Source of the DNA: CAZBGR01 sp964491535 | Lineage (GTDB): Bacteria; Bacillota_I; Bacilli_A; RF39; UBA660 | Reading direction: 5' to 3' | Assembly: GCA_964491535.1 (NCBI GenBank) | Contig: CAZBGR010000017.1 | Span: forward strand, 1-16,235 | Length of the DNA stretch: 16,235 nucleotides | Part shown: positions 1 through 8,494 of the stretch, in pieces | Layout of the letters: every line of letters begins with the position of its first letter | Numbering within the stretch: the stretch's first letter is position 1 | Notes under the pieces: generated by a model | Told to the model about the DNA's origin: nothing | The model's input: the letters and a program-made list of their open reading frames with translations, nothing else | Database searches by the model: none | Program-made: the position numbers and the translations under genes

Positions 1-59
1 GTAATGAATTATGTCCTTGTGGCAGTGGTAAAAAATATAAACGTTGTTGTGGAAAATAA
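1..59 (+). CDS. secA: SecA C-terminal end (partial, SEC-C zinc motif)
   Basis: Only the last 18 codons and the TAA stop are present; the gene begins before the window. Read from base 3, the translation is NELCPCGSGKKYKRCCGK. This is the CxCx(8)CC zinc-binding SEC-C tail typical of SecA, the ATPase that drives preproteins through the SecYEG channel; in SecA the tail contributes to SecB and ribosome or membrane contacts. SEC-C motifs also occur in other proteins, so the assignment rests on the motif together with the following gene: secA directly upstream of prfB is the standard order in Bacilli. The stop lies 48 bp before prfB with no clear intrinsic terminator, so co-transcription is likely. 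Confidence 0.88.
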   Translation, partial: NELCPCGSGKKYKRCCGK

Positions 60-107
60 AGAAAGAGCTTTTAAATTAAAATTTTAATTAGGAAGGATGA
101 TTAATTA

Positions 108-1212
108 ATGGAAATAAAGGAAATAAAAAGGGAATTACTTAAAATGAAGGATAAAGAAGAAGATTTATGGAGGTTACTTTGATATAACTACTAAGGAAGT
201 TGAAGTTGAAAAGTTATCTTTAAAATTAAAAGATAATAATTTTTGGAATGATAAAAAAGAAGCCGAAAGTATTATAAACAAATTAAATAAAGCTAATGGG
301 ATTATTACCTCAATTAAAAAATTAAAACAAAAGATAAATGATCATCTTGAAACAATTACTTTATTAGAGACTACTGATGATGAAGAGTTAAAGGGTTTAA
401 TAGAGAAAGAATTAGGGACTATCTTAAAGGAGATTAATGATTTAACCTTAAATCTTTATTTTAGTAAACCTTATGATAAGAATAATGCTATATTAGAAAT
501 TCAAGCAGGAGCAGGTGGGGTAGAAGCTTGTGATTGGACTAGCATATTATTTAGAATGTATTTAAGATGGTGCGAAGGAAACAATTATTCTTATGAAATA
601 ATAGATGTTCAAGATGGAGAAGAAGCAGGTCTTAAAAGGGCAACTATTTTTATTAAGGGTTTTAATGCGTATGGTTATTTAAAAAGTGAAAAGGGAGTTC
701 ATCGTTTAGTTAGATTGTCTCCTTTTAATGCTGTTCATAAAAGACATACTTCTTTTGCGTCAGTTGATATTGCACCTGAAATTGATAATAATATTGAAAT
801 AAATATTAAAGAAAGTGATTTAAAAATAGATGTTTATCGTAGCAGTGGAGCGGGAGGACAATCAGTTAATACTACCGATAGTGCAGTTCGAATTACTCAT
901 TTACCATCTAAAATTATAGTAACTTGTCAAAATGAACGTAGTCAATTACAAAACAAACTTAAGGCTTTAAATATTTTAAAAAGCAAATTATATCAAGCAG
1001 AATTATTAAAAAAAGAACAGCAATTATCATCTTTAAAAGGTTCTTTAGCTAGTATTAATTTCGGTTCTCAAATAAGATCTTATATAATGCATCCATATAA
1101 GATGGTAAAGGATCATCGTACTAATTATGAAACAAGTAATCTTGAGGCTGTTTTAGATGGTGATTTAAATCCTTTTATGGAAGCATTTTTAAAAAACCAA
1201 GCTAACCATTAA
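108..1212 (+). CDS. prfB: Peptide chain release factor 2 (RF2), programmed +1 frameshift
   Basis: RF2 recognises UGA and UAA stop codons in the ribosomal A site and triggers peptidyl-tRNA hydrolysis. The protein is made by joining bases 108-179 to 181-1212, skipping T180, which gives 367 residues, close to the usual ~365. The 24-codon first frame (starting MEIKEIKREL, ending WRLL) stops at TGA 180-182; translation resumes in the +1 frame at GAT 181. Key motifs are the stop-codon-reading SPF tripeptide at about 204-206, which is specific to RF2 (RF1 has PxT), and the catalytic GGQ at about 249-251 in SGAGGQSVN. The ATG at 108 is chosen because GGAAGGA at 91-97 precedes it and it gives the normal RF2 N-terminus. 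It follows secA and is read towards ftsE. A gene caller that ignores recoding would start falsely at the internal ATG at 556. Its presence shows that UGA is a stop codon in this organism. Confidence 0.96.
169..182 (+). promoter_or_regulatory. prfB programmed +1 ribosomal frameshift site
   Basis: The elements are an internal Shine-Dalgarno-like GGAGG (169-173), a three-base spacer TTA, the slippery codon CTT (177-179), then the in-frame stop TGA (180-182) followed by T. This matches the arrangement known from E. coli prfB (AGGGGG-TAT-CTT-TGA-C), including the spacing between SD and CUU. When RF2 is scarce the ribosome pauses at UGA, and tRNA-Leu slips +1 from CUU to UUU, so RF2 controls its own synthesis. 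The base after the stop is T here rather than the C of E. coli; the context was not otherwise evaluated. Confidence 0.94.
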
Positions 1213-1238
1213 ATGTTAATTAGAAATGTTATTTTTTA

Positions 1239-1247
1239 TGATATAAT
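1239..1247 (+). promoter_or_regulatory. Candidate extended -10 promoter for ftsE
   Basis: TGATATAAT, an extended -10 (TGnTATAAT), lies in the 67 bp gap between prfB and ftsE, about 33 bases before the ftsE start. The -35 region is poor (TTAGAA at 1220-1225 is a weak match), which is normal for extended -10 promoters. There is no terminator after prfB, so ftsE can also be reached by read-through. In such an AT-rich genome a -10 match alone is modest evidence. Confidence 0.5.
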
Positions 1248-1279
1248 AAATGAGATGAAAAGTAGTTAGGAGAAGTAAA

Positions 1280-1975
1280 ATGGAGTTAATTAGAATTAAG
1301 AAGGTTGAAAAACAGTATCCTAGCGGAGTAACTGCTCTTTATGATGTTAATTTAAGAGTTAAAAAGGGTGATTTTATATTTGTTATTGGGGCTTCTGGTA
1401 GTGGGAAATCAACTTTAATAAAATTACTTAATCGAGAAGAAAAACCGACCAAAGGTCAAATTATAATTGGTGGTATTGATGTTGCGAAGTTAAAAAATAG
1501 TAAGGTTTATCGTTTAAGAAGAAAAATAGGGATTGTTTTTCAAGACTTTAAATTATTACCAAGACTTACGGTGTTTGAAAATGTTGCTTTTTCTTTAGAA
1601 ATATTTGGGCTTCCTTTAAAGGAGATTAGAGATAAGACTTTAAAGGCTTTGGAATTAGTCGGGTTAAAAAATAAAGCTAAACAATTTCCTGATAATTTAT
1701 CGGGTGGTGAACAACAAAGGGTTGCAATTGCGAGAGCTATTGTTAATGGACCTAAATTGTTATTATGTGATGAACCAACTGGTAATTTAGATTCTAATAT
1801 TAGTTTTGAAATAATGAAGGTTTTAGAAGTGATAAATAATTTAGGGACGACTATTATTATGGCTACCCATGATAAAGAAATTGTTAATAAAATGAAGAAA
1901 AGAGTTGTTTTATTAGAAGATGGTAGAATAACTAAAGATTCATTGAAAGGTAGTTATGATTATGAAGCTGTTTAG
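1280..1975 (+). CDS. ftsE: Cell division ABC-type ATPase FtsE
   Basis: FtsE is the cytoplasmic ATPase of the FtsEX complex, which transmits ATP-driven conformational change across the membrane to activate peptidoglycan hydrolases during division or elongation. At 231 residues it has normal length and a complete ABC domain: Walker A GASGSGKST (37-45), Q-loop Q88 in VFQDFKLL, signature LSGGEQQR (140-147), Walker B LLLCDE (160-165) with PTGNLD following, and H-loop H197 in MATHD. The VFQDFKLLPRLTVFENVAF stretch is characteristic of FtsE rather than LolD or MacB. The ATG at 1280 is preceded by AGGAG (1268-1272). The 3' end overlaps ftsX by 20 bp, consistent with translational coupling and stoichiometric production. 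Confidence 0.95.
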   Translation: MELIRIKKVEKQYPSGVTALYDVNLRVKKGDFIFVIGASGSGKSTLIKLLNREEKPTKGQIIIGGIDVAKLKNSKVYRLRRKIGIVFQDFKLLPRLTVFENVAFSLEIFGLPLKEIRDKTLKALELVGLKNKAKQFPDNLSGGEQQRVAIARAIVNGPKLLLCDEPTGNLDSNISFEIMKVLEVINNLGTTIIMATHDKEIVNKMKKRVVLLEDGRITKDSLKGSYDYEAV

Positions 1976-2861
1976 AATAATTGGTAGAAATATAAGGGAT
2001 GCAGGAAGAAATGTAATTCGTAATGGGAGTTTAAGTATTGCTTCTATTTCTTGTATTGCGATTACTTTAATTATTGTTTCTATTTCCATTTTAACTTCTT
2101 ATAATATTGATCGGTTAACAAATTCTATTAAACAAGAATTTACTATCTATGTTTATTTAGAAAAAGGTATTAAAGAAAAGGAAATTGATAATTTAAAATC
2201 TCAAATTAAGAAAATAACTAATGTAAGCGATTATCAATTTCGTAGTAAGGAAGCTGAAGCTCAATTATTAACTGCTAATTCAGATACGTTAGGTCCTATC
2301 ATTAGTAGGTGGGAAGAAGATGAAAATCCTCTTCATGATATCTTTTTAGTAAAAGTAAATGATATTGAATTAATGAATGATACAGCTAAGCAATTAGAAT
2401 CTTTTAAAGGGGTTGATTTTGTTCGTTATGGGGAAGAAATTATTGATCAATTATTACCTATTTTTAAAATGATTGAAAAGGCATTATTTGTTATTGTTTT
2501 ATTATTAATCTTTGTAACTGCTTTTTTAATAACTAATACTATTAAATTAACTATTTTTGCTCGTAGAAGAGAAGTTGAAATAATGCGTTTAGTAGGGGCC
2601 TCTAATATTAATATTGAACTTTCTTTTATTATTGAAGGCTTGCTTTTAGGGGTGTTAGGTGCTATAATCCCTATAGGAATAGTAGCTTATGGCTATCCTA
2701 ATTTATATTCATATTTTGATGGTCATTTATTTTCTCCTTTTGTTAAATTAGTAAATCCAGAACCAATAATATATATAGTGTCAGCTATTGTTTTAGGCCT
2801 AGGAATAATGGTTGGGATGATGGGTAGTTTAACAGCGGTTAGAAAGTATTTAAAAATATAA
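1956..2861 (+). CDS. ftsX: Cell division membrane protein FtsX
   Basis: FtsX is the membrane subunit of FtsEX; its large extracellular loop contacts and switches on wall hydrolases or their adaptors. The protein has 301 residues with the four-helix FtsX layout: TM1 about 27-48, an extracellular domain about 50-172, TM2 about 175-196, TM3 about 224-247 and TM4 about 271-293. The family motif around 197-216 (KLTIFARRREVEIMRLVGAS) follows TM2 and forms the cytoplasmic coupling region to FtsE. The start could be ATG 1956 or ATG 1962; AAGG just upstream sits at better spacing for 1956. It overlaps ftsE by 20 bp. The next gene starts 12 bp after its stop behind a good GGAGG, so the operon continues. 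Confidence 0.94.
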   Translation: MIMKLFRIIGRNIRDAGRNVIRNGSLSIASISCIAITLIIVSISILTSYNIDRLTNSIKQEFTIYVYLEKGIKEKEIDNLKSQIKKITNVSDYQFRSKEAEAQLLTANSDTLGPIISRWEEDENPLHDIFLVKVNDIELMNDTAKQLESFKGVDFVRYGEEIIDQLLPIFKMIEKALFVIVLLLIFVTAFLITNTIKLTIFARRREVEIMRLVGASNINIELSFIIEGLLLGVLGAIIPIGIVAYGYPNLYSYFDGHLFSPFVKLVNPEPIIYIVSAIVLGLGIMVGMMGSLTAVRKYLKI

Positions 2862-2873
2862 ACGGAGGCATTT

Positions 2874-3566
2874 ATGAATACTTATTTAAATCAAAATAAT
2901 GTTTTTGGAGAACAACCTGAAGATCAAGAGGGTGAATATTATCGTCCTAAACCTATTCTAAATCCATTAGTTAAAGTGTTGATTTTGATAATTGCTTTAT
3001 TAGTAGTAGCTTTAGTATTATGGATAAAAGGTTGTTTTAAGCCTTTTGATAAAGAGGCAGCTTATCAAGAATTAATAGAGCGTGTTTGTGAAGCTTCAAT
3101 TACCTATGCTTCAAATCCTAAAAATCAAGCAGACTTAGAAGGAATAACTACACCGGGTAAAATTGTTTATCTAAAAGTTGGTGAATTGGTAGATAATCAT
3201 TTGATTGGACCTGAATTAATGGATTATCGTAATGATCGTAAAATACCTTTAACTACTGATATTAGATTAGCGGTAATAGTTGATGAAAGTATTATGTGTG
3301 AAGGTTTTGCTTGGCCTGAAGATGATCAGGTACCCCCTATTTTATATTTAGTTGGTGATGCTGTTATTCATGTAGCGAAAGGGGCTAATTTTATTGATCC
3401 TGGTTATTATGCAGTTGATTATCGAGATGGAGAAGTCACTAAAAAAGTAAGTAGGAGTGGTCATCTTGATACTAATATATCGGGGACTTATCATTTATAT
3501 TATGATGTAAAGGATAGAGCAGGTAATCCAGCTACTCAAGTGCAAAGAACTGTTATCGTACAGTAA
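2874..3566 (+). CDS. Single-pass membrane protein with extracellular Ig-like (DUF5011-type) domain
   Basis: The 230-residue protein has an acidic cytoplasmic N-terminus (about 1-30), one hydrophobic segment (about 31-51), then K52 and an extracellular part. A middle region (about 57-150) has no domain I can name. The last part (about 153-229), from PPILYLVGDAVIHVAKG through GTYHLYYDVKDRAGN, matches the bacterial Ig-like/DUF5011 pattern, in which a VxxGxxxxDPGxxAxDxxDG strand precedes a D-xxGNxA strand. Such domains usually mediate adhesion or protein-protein contacts at the cell surface. No catalytic hydrolase domain is visible. It is preceded by GGAGG at 2864-2868, follows ftsX by 12 bp and is the last gene before a terminator, so it is very probably co-expressed with FtsEX. 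A role as a surface partner of FtsEX is my inference; the membrane topology and Ig-like fold are well supported. Confidence 0.82.
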   Translation: MNTYLNQNNVFGEQPEDQEGEYYRPKPILNPLVKVLILIIALLVVALVLWIKGCFKPFDKEAAYQELIERVCEASITYASNPKNQADLEGITTPGKIVYLKVGELVDNHLIGPELMDYRNDRKIPLTTDIRLAVIVDESIMCEGFAWPEDDQVPPILYLVGDAVIHVAKGANFIDPGYYAVDYRDGEVTKKVSRSGHLDTNISGTYHLYYDVKDRAGNPATQVQRTVIVQ

Positions 3567-3611
3567 ACGATTAACAAGTATTTTAAATTAAAAATTATTA
3601 TTTTATAAAAC

Positions 3612-3640
3612 AAAAGGGAATATTATTAGTATTCCTTTTT
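3612..3640 (+). terminator. Intrinsic terminator after the ftsEX operon
   Basis: An 11 bp stem (left arm 3612-3622, right arm 3630-3640, one G-T pair) encloses a 7-base loop. The right arm ends in a T run and a second T run lies at 3646-3652. It separates the secA-prfB-ftsEX block from uvrBA. Confidence 0.85.
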
Positions 3641-3655
3641 AATCGTTTTTTTAAA

Positions 3656-3685
3656 TTGACACGAACCTTAGTTTGATTGTATAAT
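3656..3685 (+). promoter_or_regulatory. Consensus sigma-A promoter for uvrBA
   Basis: A perfect -35 TTGACA (3656-3661) and a perfect -10 TATAAT (3680-3685) are separated by 18 bases, which places initiation near 3692, about 20 bases before the uvrB start. It follows directly on the ftsEX terminator. The full consensus match makes it the clearest promoter in the window, and its spacer holds a LexA-like box. Confidence 0.88.
3662..3675 (+). promoter_or_regulatory. Candidate LexA/DinR (SOS) box in the uvrBA promoter
   Basis: CGAACCTTAGTTTG sits between -35 and -10. The Gram-positive LexA (DinR) operator is CGAAC-N4-GTTCG, so 9 of 10 defined bases match (GTTTG replaces GTTCG in the second half). 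A repressor bound here would block RNA polymerase directly. uvrBA is a known SOS operon in Bacillus, so site, position and regulated gene agree. LexA itself is not in this window. Confidence 0.72.
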
Positions 3686-3711
3686 AAGTTGATGAAAGAG
3701 AGATATTAAAG

Positions 3712-5667
3712 ATGAGTTTTAAATTAAAAGCAAATTATAAGCCTAATGGAGATCAGCCTAAAGCTATTGAACAATTGTTATTAGGGATTAAAGAAGGTAA
3801 AAAATATCAAGTATTATTAGGGGCAACTGGTACCGGCAAAACATTTACTATTTCTAATGTGATTAATAAAATTAAGAAACCGGTTTTAATTTTAGCTCAT
3901 AATAAGACCTTAGCCGGGCAACTATATAGTGAATTTAAAGAATTATTTCCTAATAATAAAGTAGAATATTTTGTATCATATTATGATTATTATCAACCAG
4001 AAGCCTATGTAGCAGCGACTGATACTTATATTGAAAAAGATGCTTCAATTAATGATGAAATTGATGAATTAAGGCATAGTACTACTTCTTCTTTAATTAA
4101 TCATCGTGATGTTATTGTAGTAGCTTCTGTTTCTTGCATTTATGGGATTGGAGAAGTTGAAGATTATAAAAAGAAGATGTTAATTTTAAAAGTGGGTGAT
4201 TTGATTAATCGTGATGAAATATTAACTAAGTTAATTGAGATGTTATATGAACGAAATAATATTGATTTAAAGAGGGGTACTTTTAGAGTAAGAGGAGATG
4301 TTATTGAAATTATTCCAAGTTATGAACGTCAAAATGGGATAAGAATTGAACTTTTTGGTAATGAGATTGAAAGGCTAAGTGATTTTAATGTTTTAACAGG
4401 GACAGTTATTAATAATAAAAAGACGATTACTATTTATCCAGCTAGTCATTTTGTTACTAATGAAGAAAAATTAGACATAGCGCTTAAAAGAATAGAGCAA
4501 GAAAGAGATGCAAGGTTACAAGTATTAAAAGCTAATCATAAATTAATTGAGCATCAGCGATTATTAGAAAGAACTAATTTTGATCTTGAAATGCTTAGAG
4601 AAACTGGCTTTTGCCGAGGGATTGAAAATTATGCTCGCCATTTAGCATTAAGAGAAGAAGGAGAAACACCAACTACTTTAATTGATTATTTTGGGGATGA
4701 TTTTTTATTAGTAATTGATGAATCACATGTTACTCTTCCTCAAGTTAGAGGGATGTATAATGGTGATCGAGCTCGCAAACAAACTTTAGTAGATTATGGG
4801 TTTCGATTACCAAGTGCTCTTGATAATCGACCTTTAAAATTTAGTGAATTTGAAGATAAAATAAAACAAGTTATTTTCGTATCAGCAACCCCGGGTGATT
4901 ATGAATTAAAAAAAGTAAATCATCAGGTAGTGGAACAAATTATTAGACCTACTGGATTATTAGATCCAGTAATTGAAGTAAGATCAAGAGAAGGTCAAAT
5001 TGATGATTTGATATCAGAGATTAATCATCGTCTAAGTGTTAATGAAAGAACTTTAATAACCACGCTTACTATTAGAATGGCTGAAGAATTAACTGATTAT
5101 TTAAAGAAGTTTGATATTAAAGTGGCTTATCTTCATAATGAAATTAAAACTTTAGAACGGATTAGTATTATTAGGGATTTAAGAATTGGAAAATATGATG
5201 TTTTAGTTGGGATTAATTTGTTAAGAGAAGGGTTAGATCTTCCTGAAGTTAGTTTAATAGCTATTTTAGATGCTGATAAACAAGGGTTTTTAAGAAGTGA
5301 ACGAAGTTTAATTCAAACGATTGGTCGTTGCGCTCGTAATGTTAATGGGAAAGTATTAATGTATGCTGATAAAATAAGCAAGAGCATGAAAGTAGCTATT
5401 AAGGAAACCGAGAGGAGGCGAAAAAAACAACAAGCTTATAATGACTTAAACAATATAATTCCGCAAACGATTACTAAAGAGATTAGGAATTTGATTACTA
5501 ACGAACAAGTAGTTAAGGAATTTGATAAATCTAATATCTATAATTTAAAAGAAAAAGAAAAATTAATAAAGAAATTAGAAAAGGAAATGCATAAAGCAGC
5601 TTTTGATTTAGAATTTGAAAGAGCAATGGAACTTAGAGATATATTATTTGAGTTAAAAGCTAGTTAG
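3712..5667 (+). CDS. uvrB: Excinuclease ABC subunit B (UvrB)
   Basis: UvrB is the damage-verification helicase-like subunit of nucleotide excision repair. It is loaded by UvrA at lesions, then recruits UvrC for dual incision. The 651-residue length is normal. Visible motifs are Walker A GATGTGKT (37-44), the beta-hairpin motif YDYYQPEAY (91-99) that inserts between DNA strands, the DEAD-type IDESH (335-339), helicase motif VI QTIGRCARN (535-543) and a C-terminal UVR domain (about 614-649), which binds UvrC and UvrA. The start MSFKLKANYKPNGDQPKAI is the standard UvrB N-terminus. A purine-rich GAAAGAGAG at 3694-3702 serves as a fairly weak ribosome binding site. It is the first gene of the uvrBA operon. 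Confidence 0.97.
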   Translation: MSFKLKANYKPNGDQPKAIEQLLLGIKEGKKYQVLLGATGTGKTFTISNVINKIKKPVLILAHNKTLAGQLYSEFKELFPNNKVEYFVSYYDYYQPEAYVAATDTYIEKDASINDEIDELRHSTTSSLINHRDVIVVASVSCIYGIGEVEDYKKKMLILKVGDLINRDEILTKLIEMLYERNNIDLKRGTFRVRGDVIEIIPSYERQNGIRIELFGNEIERLSDFNVLTGTVINNKKTITIYPASHFVTNEEKLDIALKRIEQERDARLQVLKANHKLIEHQRLLERTNFDLEMLRETGFCRGIENYARHLALREEGETPTTLIDYFGDDFLLVIDESHVTLPQVRGMYNGDRARKQTLVDYGFRLPSALDNRPLKFSEFEDKIKQVIFVSATPGDYELKKVNHQVVEQIIRPTGLLDPVIEVRSREGQIDDLISEINHRLSVNERTLITTLTIRMAEELTDYLKKFDIKVAYLHNEIKTLERISIIRDLRIGKYDVLVGINLLREGLDLPEVSLIAILDADKQGFLRSERSLIQTIGRCARNVNGKVLMYADKISKSMKVAIKETERRRKKQQAYNDLNNIIPQTITKEIRNLITNEQVVKEFDKSNIYNLKEKEKLIKKLEKEMHKAAFDLEFERAMELRDILFELKAS

Positions 5668-5677
5668 GAGTGAAAGA

Positions 5678-8494
5678 ATGAATGATAAAATTATAATTAA
5701 GGGTGCTAAAGAAAATAATTTAAAAAATATTGATCTTGAAATACCGAAGAATAAATTAATAGTAATGACGGGAGTTTCTGGTAGTGGTAAAAGTAGTTTA
5801 GCTTTTGATACTATTTATAGGGAAGGTCAACGAAGATATATAGAATCTCTTAGCGCTTATGCAAGACAATTTTTAGGTGTTAGCGAAAAACCCGAGGTAG
5901 ATAGTATTGAAGGGTTAAGTCCGGCTATTAGTATTGAACAAAAAACAACTAATAAAAATCCCCGTTCAACGGTTGGAACAGTAACTGAAATATATGATTA
6001 TTTAAGGCTTCTTTATGCTCGAATAGGGATTCCTTATTGTCCCCTTCATAAAATATCAATTAAAAGGCAAAGTATTGAAGAAATGGTTAATCGTGTTTTA
6101 GCTTTAACAGAAAACACTAAAATAATGATTATGGCTCCTATAGTTAGTGGAGAAAAAGGAACTCATCGTGATTTGCTTGATAATTTAAGAAAAAGTGGTT
6201 ATGTTCGAGTTAGAATAAATGATTCTATATATGATTTAAGTGATGTTATTGAATTAGATAAAAATAAAAAAAGCTCCATTGAGGTAATTGTAGATCGTTT
6301 AATCATTAAAGATGGAATTAGAAGTAGGCTTCATGAAGCAATTGAAACTTCAACTAAATTAGCGAAAGGGAAAGTAATTGTTGAGATGGGAGGCGAGGAA
6401 TTATTATTAAATGAGAACTTAGCTTGTCCTTATTGTAACTTTTCACTCGCTGATTTAGAACCAAGAATGTTTTCTTTTAATTCTCCTTATGGAGCTTGTT
6501 CTGATTGTAAAGGTTTAGGTTTTAAATTAAAAATTGATCCTGATTTAATTATTCCAGATAAATATTTTAGTTTAAATGAAGGTGCTATTGTTCCTTTTAA
6601 TAATATGGGAGAAGAAAATATTTATTTAAAAAGATTAAAAATAACTTGTCAGTATTATAATATTGATATGGATAAGGAAATAAATAATTTAACTAAAAAA
6701 GAATTAGATATTATTTTTTATGGTTCATTAGATGTTATTGATTTTCAATTTTATTCTCAAAATGGTAACTTTTATGCTAATAAAGAACCTTATGAAGGGG
6801 TTATTAATCTTTTAGAAAGACGTTTTTTAGATACTAAGAGTGAATATATTAGAAATTGGATAAGACAATATATGAACGAACATTTATGTCCTACTTGTAA
6901 GGGTTCAAGATTAAAGGAATCTTTATTAGCTGTTAAAATCAATAAGATGAATATTAATGAAGTGGCTAATTTAAGTATCAAGGAGGCTTTATCTTTTTTT
7001 CAAAACTTAAAGTTAAATAAAGAAGCTTTCGCTATAGCTAATATGGTTCTTAAAGATATTAAAGATCGGTTAATGTTTTTAATTAATGTTGGTTTAGATT
7101 ATTTAACTTTAAATAGAACGGCAACTACTTTATCAGGAGGAGAATCACAACGAATTAGATTAGCTACTCAAATTGGATCTAAATTAGCTAATGTTATTTA
7201 TGTTTTAGATGAACCAAGTATTGGTTTACATCAACGTGATAATCAACGCTTAATTAATTCGTTATTAGAAATGAGGAATTTAGGTAACACTTTAATTGTT
7301 GTCGAACATGATCATGATACTATTTTAAGAGCTGATTATGTAGTTGATATAGGTCCAGGAGCAGGAGTTTCAGGAGGTCAGGTAGTAGCTTGTGGAACCC
7401 CAAATGATATTATTAAAGAACCTAAAAGTATAACGGGTCAATATTTATCAGGCCAAAAGAAAATACCTATTCCTCAAGCAAGAAGAAAGGGTAATGGTAA
7501 TTATCTTGAATTAATTGGTTGTGCTGAAAATAATTTAAAAAAGATTAATGTAAAATTCCCCTTGGGTTTATTTATTTGTGTGACAGGTGTTTCAGGAAGC
7601 GGCAAATCGTCATTGGTTGATGAAATATTATATAAGGGAATTGCTAATAATCTTTATTATACTAAAGAAAAAGCTGGTCGTTTTAAAGCTATTAAGGGGC
7701 TATCATTAATAGATAAAGTGATTAATATTTCTCAAGCTCCAATTGGGCGCACACCTCGTAGTAATCCCGTTACTTATACTGGGGTTTTTGACGAAATTAG
7801 AACAGTTTTTGCAGAAACTAAAGTAGCTAAAATAAGAGGTTATAACCGAGGTCGTTTTTCTTTTAATGTCAAAGGAGGTCGTTGTGGAGCTTGTCATGGA
7901 GATGGAGTAAAAAAAATAGAAATGCACTTTTTACCAGATGTTTATGTTCCTTGTGAAGTTTGTAAAGGATCTCGTTATGATCGTGAGACCTTAGAAATAA
8001 AATATAAAGATAAAAATATAGCTGAAGTTTTAAAGATGACGGTTAGTGAAGCATATCAGTTTTTTACTAATGTCGCGAAAGTAAAAAATAAATTAAAAAT
8101 ATTATTAGATGTTGGTTTGGGTTATCTTAAATTAGGTCAAAGTGCTCCAACTTTATCTGGGGGAGAAGCTAGTCGAATTAAACTAGCTAAAGAATTACAA
8201 AAAAAGCCAACCGGCAAAAGTTTATTTATTTTAGATGAACCTACTACTGGTTTGCATATAGATGATGTTTTAAAATTACTTAATATTTTAAAGAGAATTG
8301 TCGATAATGGAGATACGGTAGTTGTTATTGAACATAATTTAGATGTTATTAAAGTAGCTGATTATATTATTGACTTAGGCCCAGAAGGCGGAGATTTAGG
8401 GGGCTATGTAGTTGCTTGTGGAACCCCAGAACAAGTAGCTGTTAATAAAAAATCATATACAGGACAATTTTTAAAAAAGATTTTAACAATCTAA
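5678..8494 (+). CDS. uvrA: Excinuclease ABC subunit A (UvrA)
   Basis: UvrA is the dimeric ABC-type ATPase that scans DNA for bulky lesions and loads UvrB. The 938 residues are full length. Two ABC modules are complete: Walker A GVSGSGKSS at 32-40 and again at 637-645, signatures LSGGESQR at about 485 and LSGGEAS at about 826, and Walker B aspartates at about 511 (VLDEPSIGLH) and 853 (ILDEPTTGLH). Zinc modules are seen as C250/C253 with C274/C277, and C736/C739 with C759/C762 (the C-terminal finger needed for damage recognition); C404/C407 form a further CxxC. The ATG at 5678 is preceded by AGGAG (5666-5670), which overlaps the uvrB stop region. The gene lies 10 bp after uvrB. It converges with the kinase gene on the opposite strand only 11 bp away, with no convincing terminator between them. 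Confidence 0.97.
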   Translation: MNDKIIIKGAKENNLKNIDLEIPKNKLIVMTGVSGSGKSSLAFDTIYREGQRRYIESLSAYARQFLGVSEKPEVDSIEGLSPAISIEQKTTNKNPRSTVGTVTEIYDYLRLLYARIGIPYCPLHKISIKRQSIEEMVNRVLALTENTKIMIMAPIVSGEKGTHRDLLDNLRKSGYVRVRINDSIYDLSDVIELDKNKKSSIEVIVDRLIIKDGIRSRLHEAIETSTKLAKGKVIVEMGGEELLLNENLACPYCNFSLADLEPRMFSFNSPYGACSDCKGLGFKLKIDPDLIIPDKYFSLNEGAIVPFNNMGEENIYLKRLKITCQYYNIDMDKEINNLTKKELDIIFYGSLDVIDFQFYSQNGNFYANKEPYEGVINLLERRFLDTKSEYIRNWIRQYMNEHLCPTCKGSRLKESLLAVKINKMNINEVANLSIKEALSFFQNLKLNKEAFAIANMVLKDIKDRLMFLINVGLDYLTLNRTATTLSGGESQRIRLATQIGSKLANVIYVLDEPSIGLHQRDNQRLINSLLEMRNLGNTLIVVEHDHDTILRADYVVDIGPGAGVSGGQVVACGTPNDIIKEPKSITGQYLSGQKKIPIPQARRKGNGNYLELIGCAENNLKKINVKFPLGLFICVTGVSGSGKSSLVDEILYKGIANNLYYTKEKAGRFKAIKGLSLIDKVINISQAPIGRTPRSNPVTYTGVFDEIRTVFAETKVAKIRGYNRGRFSFNVKGGRCGACHGDGVKKIEMHFLPDVYVPCEVCKGSRYDRETLEIKYKDKNIAEVLKMTVSEAYQFFTNVAKVKNKLKILLDVGLGYLKLGQSAPTLSGGEASRIKLAKELQKKPTGKSLFILDEPTTGLHIDDVLKLLNILKRIVDNGDTVVVIEHNLDVIKVADYIIDLGPEGGDLGGYVVACGTPEQVAVNKKSYTGQFLKKILTI

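Noticed and set aside
74..89. Perfect 16-base palindrome AATTAAAATTTTAATT between secA and prfB
   Set aside because: It is pure A/T, has no loop or following T run and could easily arise by chance in this composition; I cannot support it as a terminator or operator.
180..182. prfB as a pseudogene broken by TGA
   Set aside because: The TGA is preceded by the internal SD element and CTT at the same spacing as in functional prfB genes, and the product has normal length and intact SPF and GGQ motifs.
556..1212. Stand-alone 218-residue RF2-like gene starting at ATG 556
   Set aside because: The reading frame continues upstream without a stop to 181 and joins the 24-codon first frame through a canonical prfB frameshift site, so this is only the 3' part of prfB.
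6790..6981. Minus-strand 63-codon open frame inside uvrA
   Set aside because: It lies wholly within a conserved part of uvrA, has no ribosome binding site and is hydrophobic low-complexity sequence of the sort produced by antisense reading of AT-rich genes.
7706..7927. Minus-strand 73-codon open frame inside uvrA
   Set aside because: It is antisense to the second UvrA ATPase module and zinc finger, has no recognisable domain and is a shadow of the real gene.
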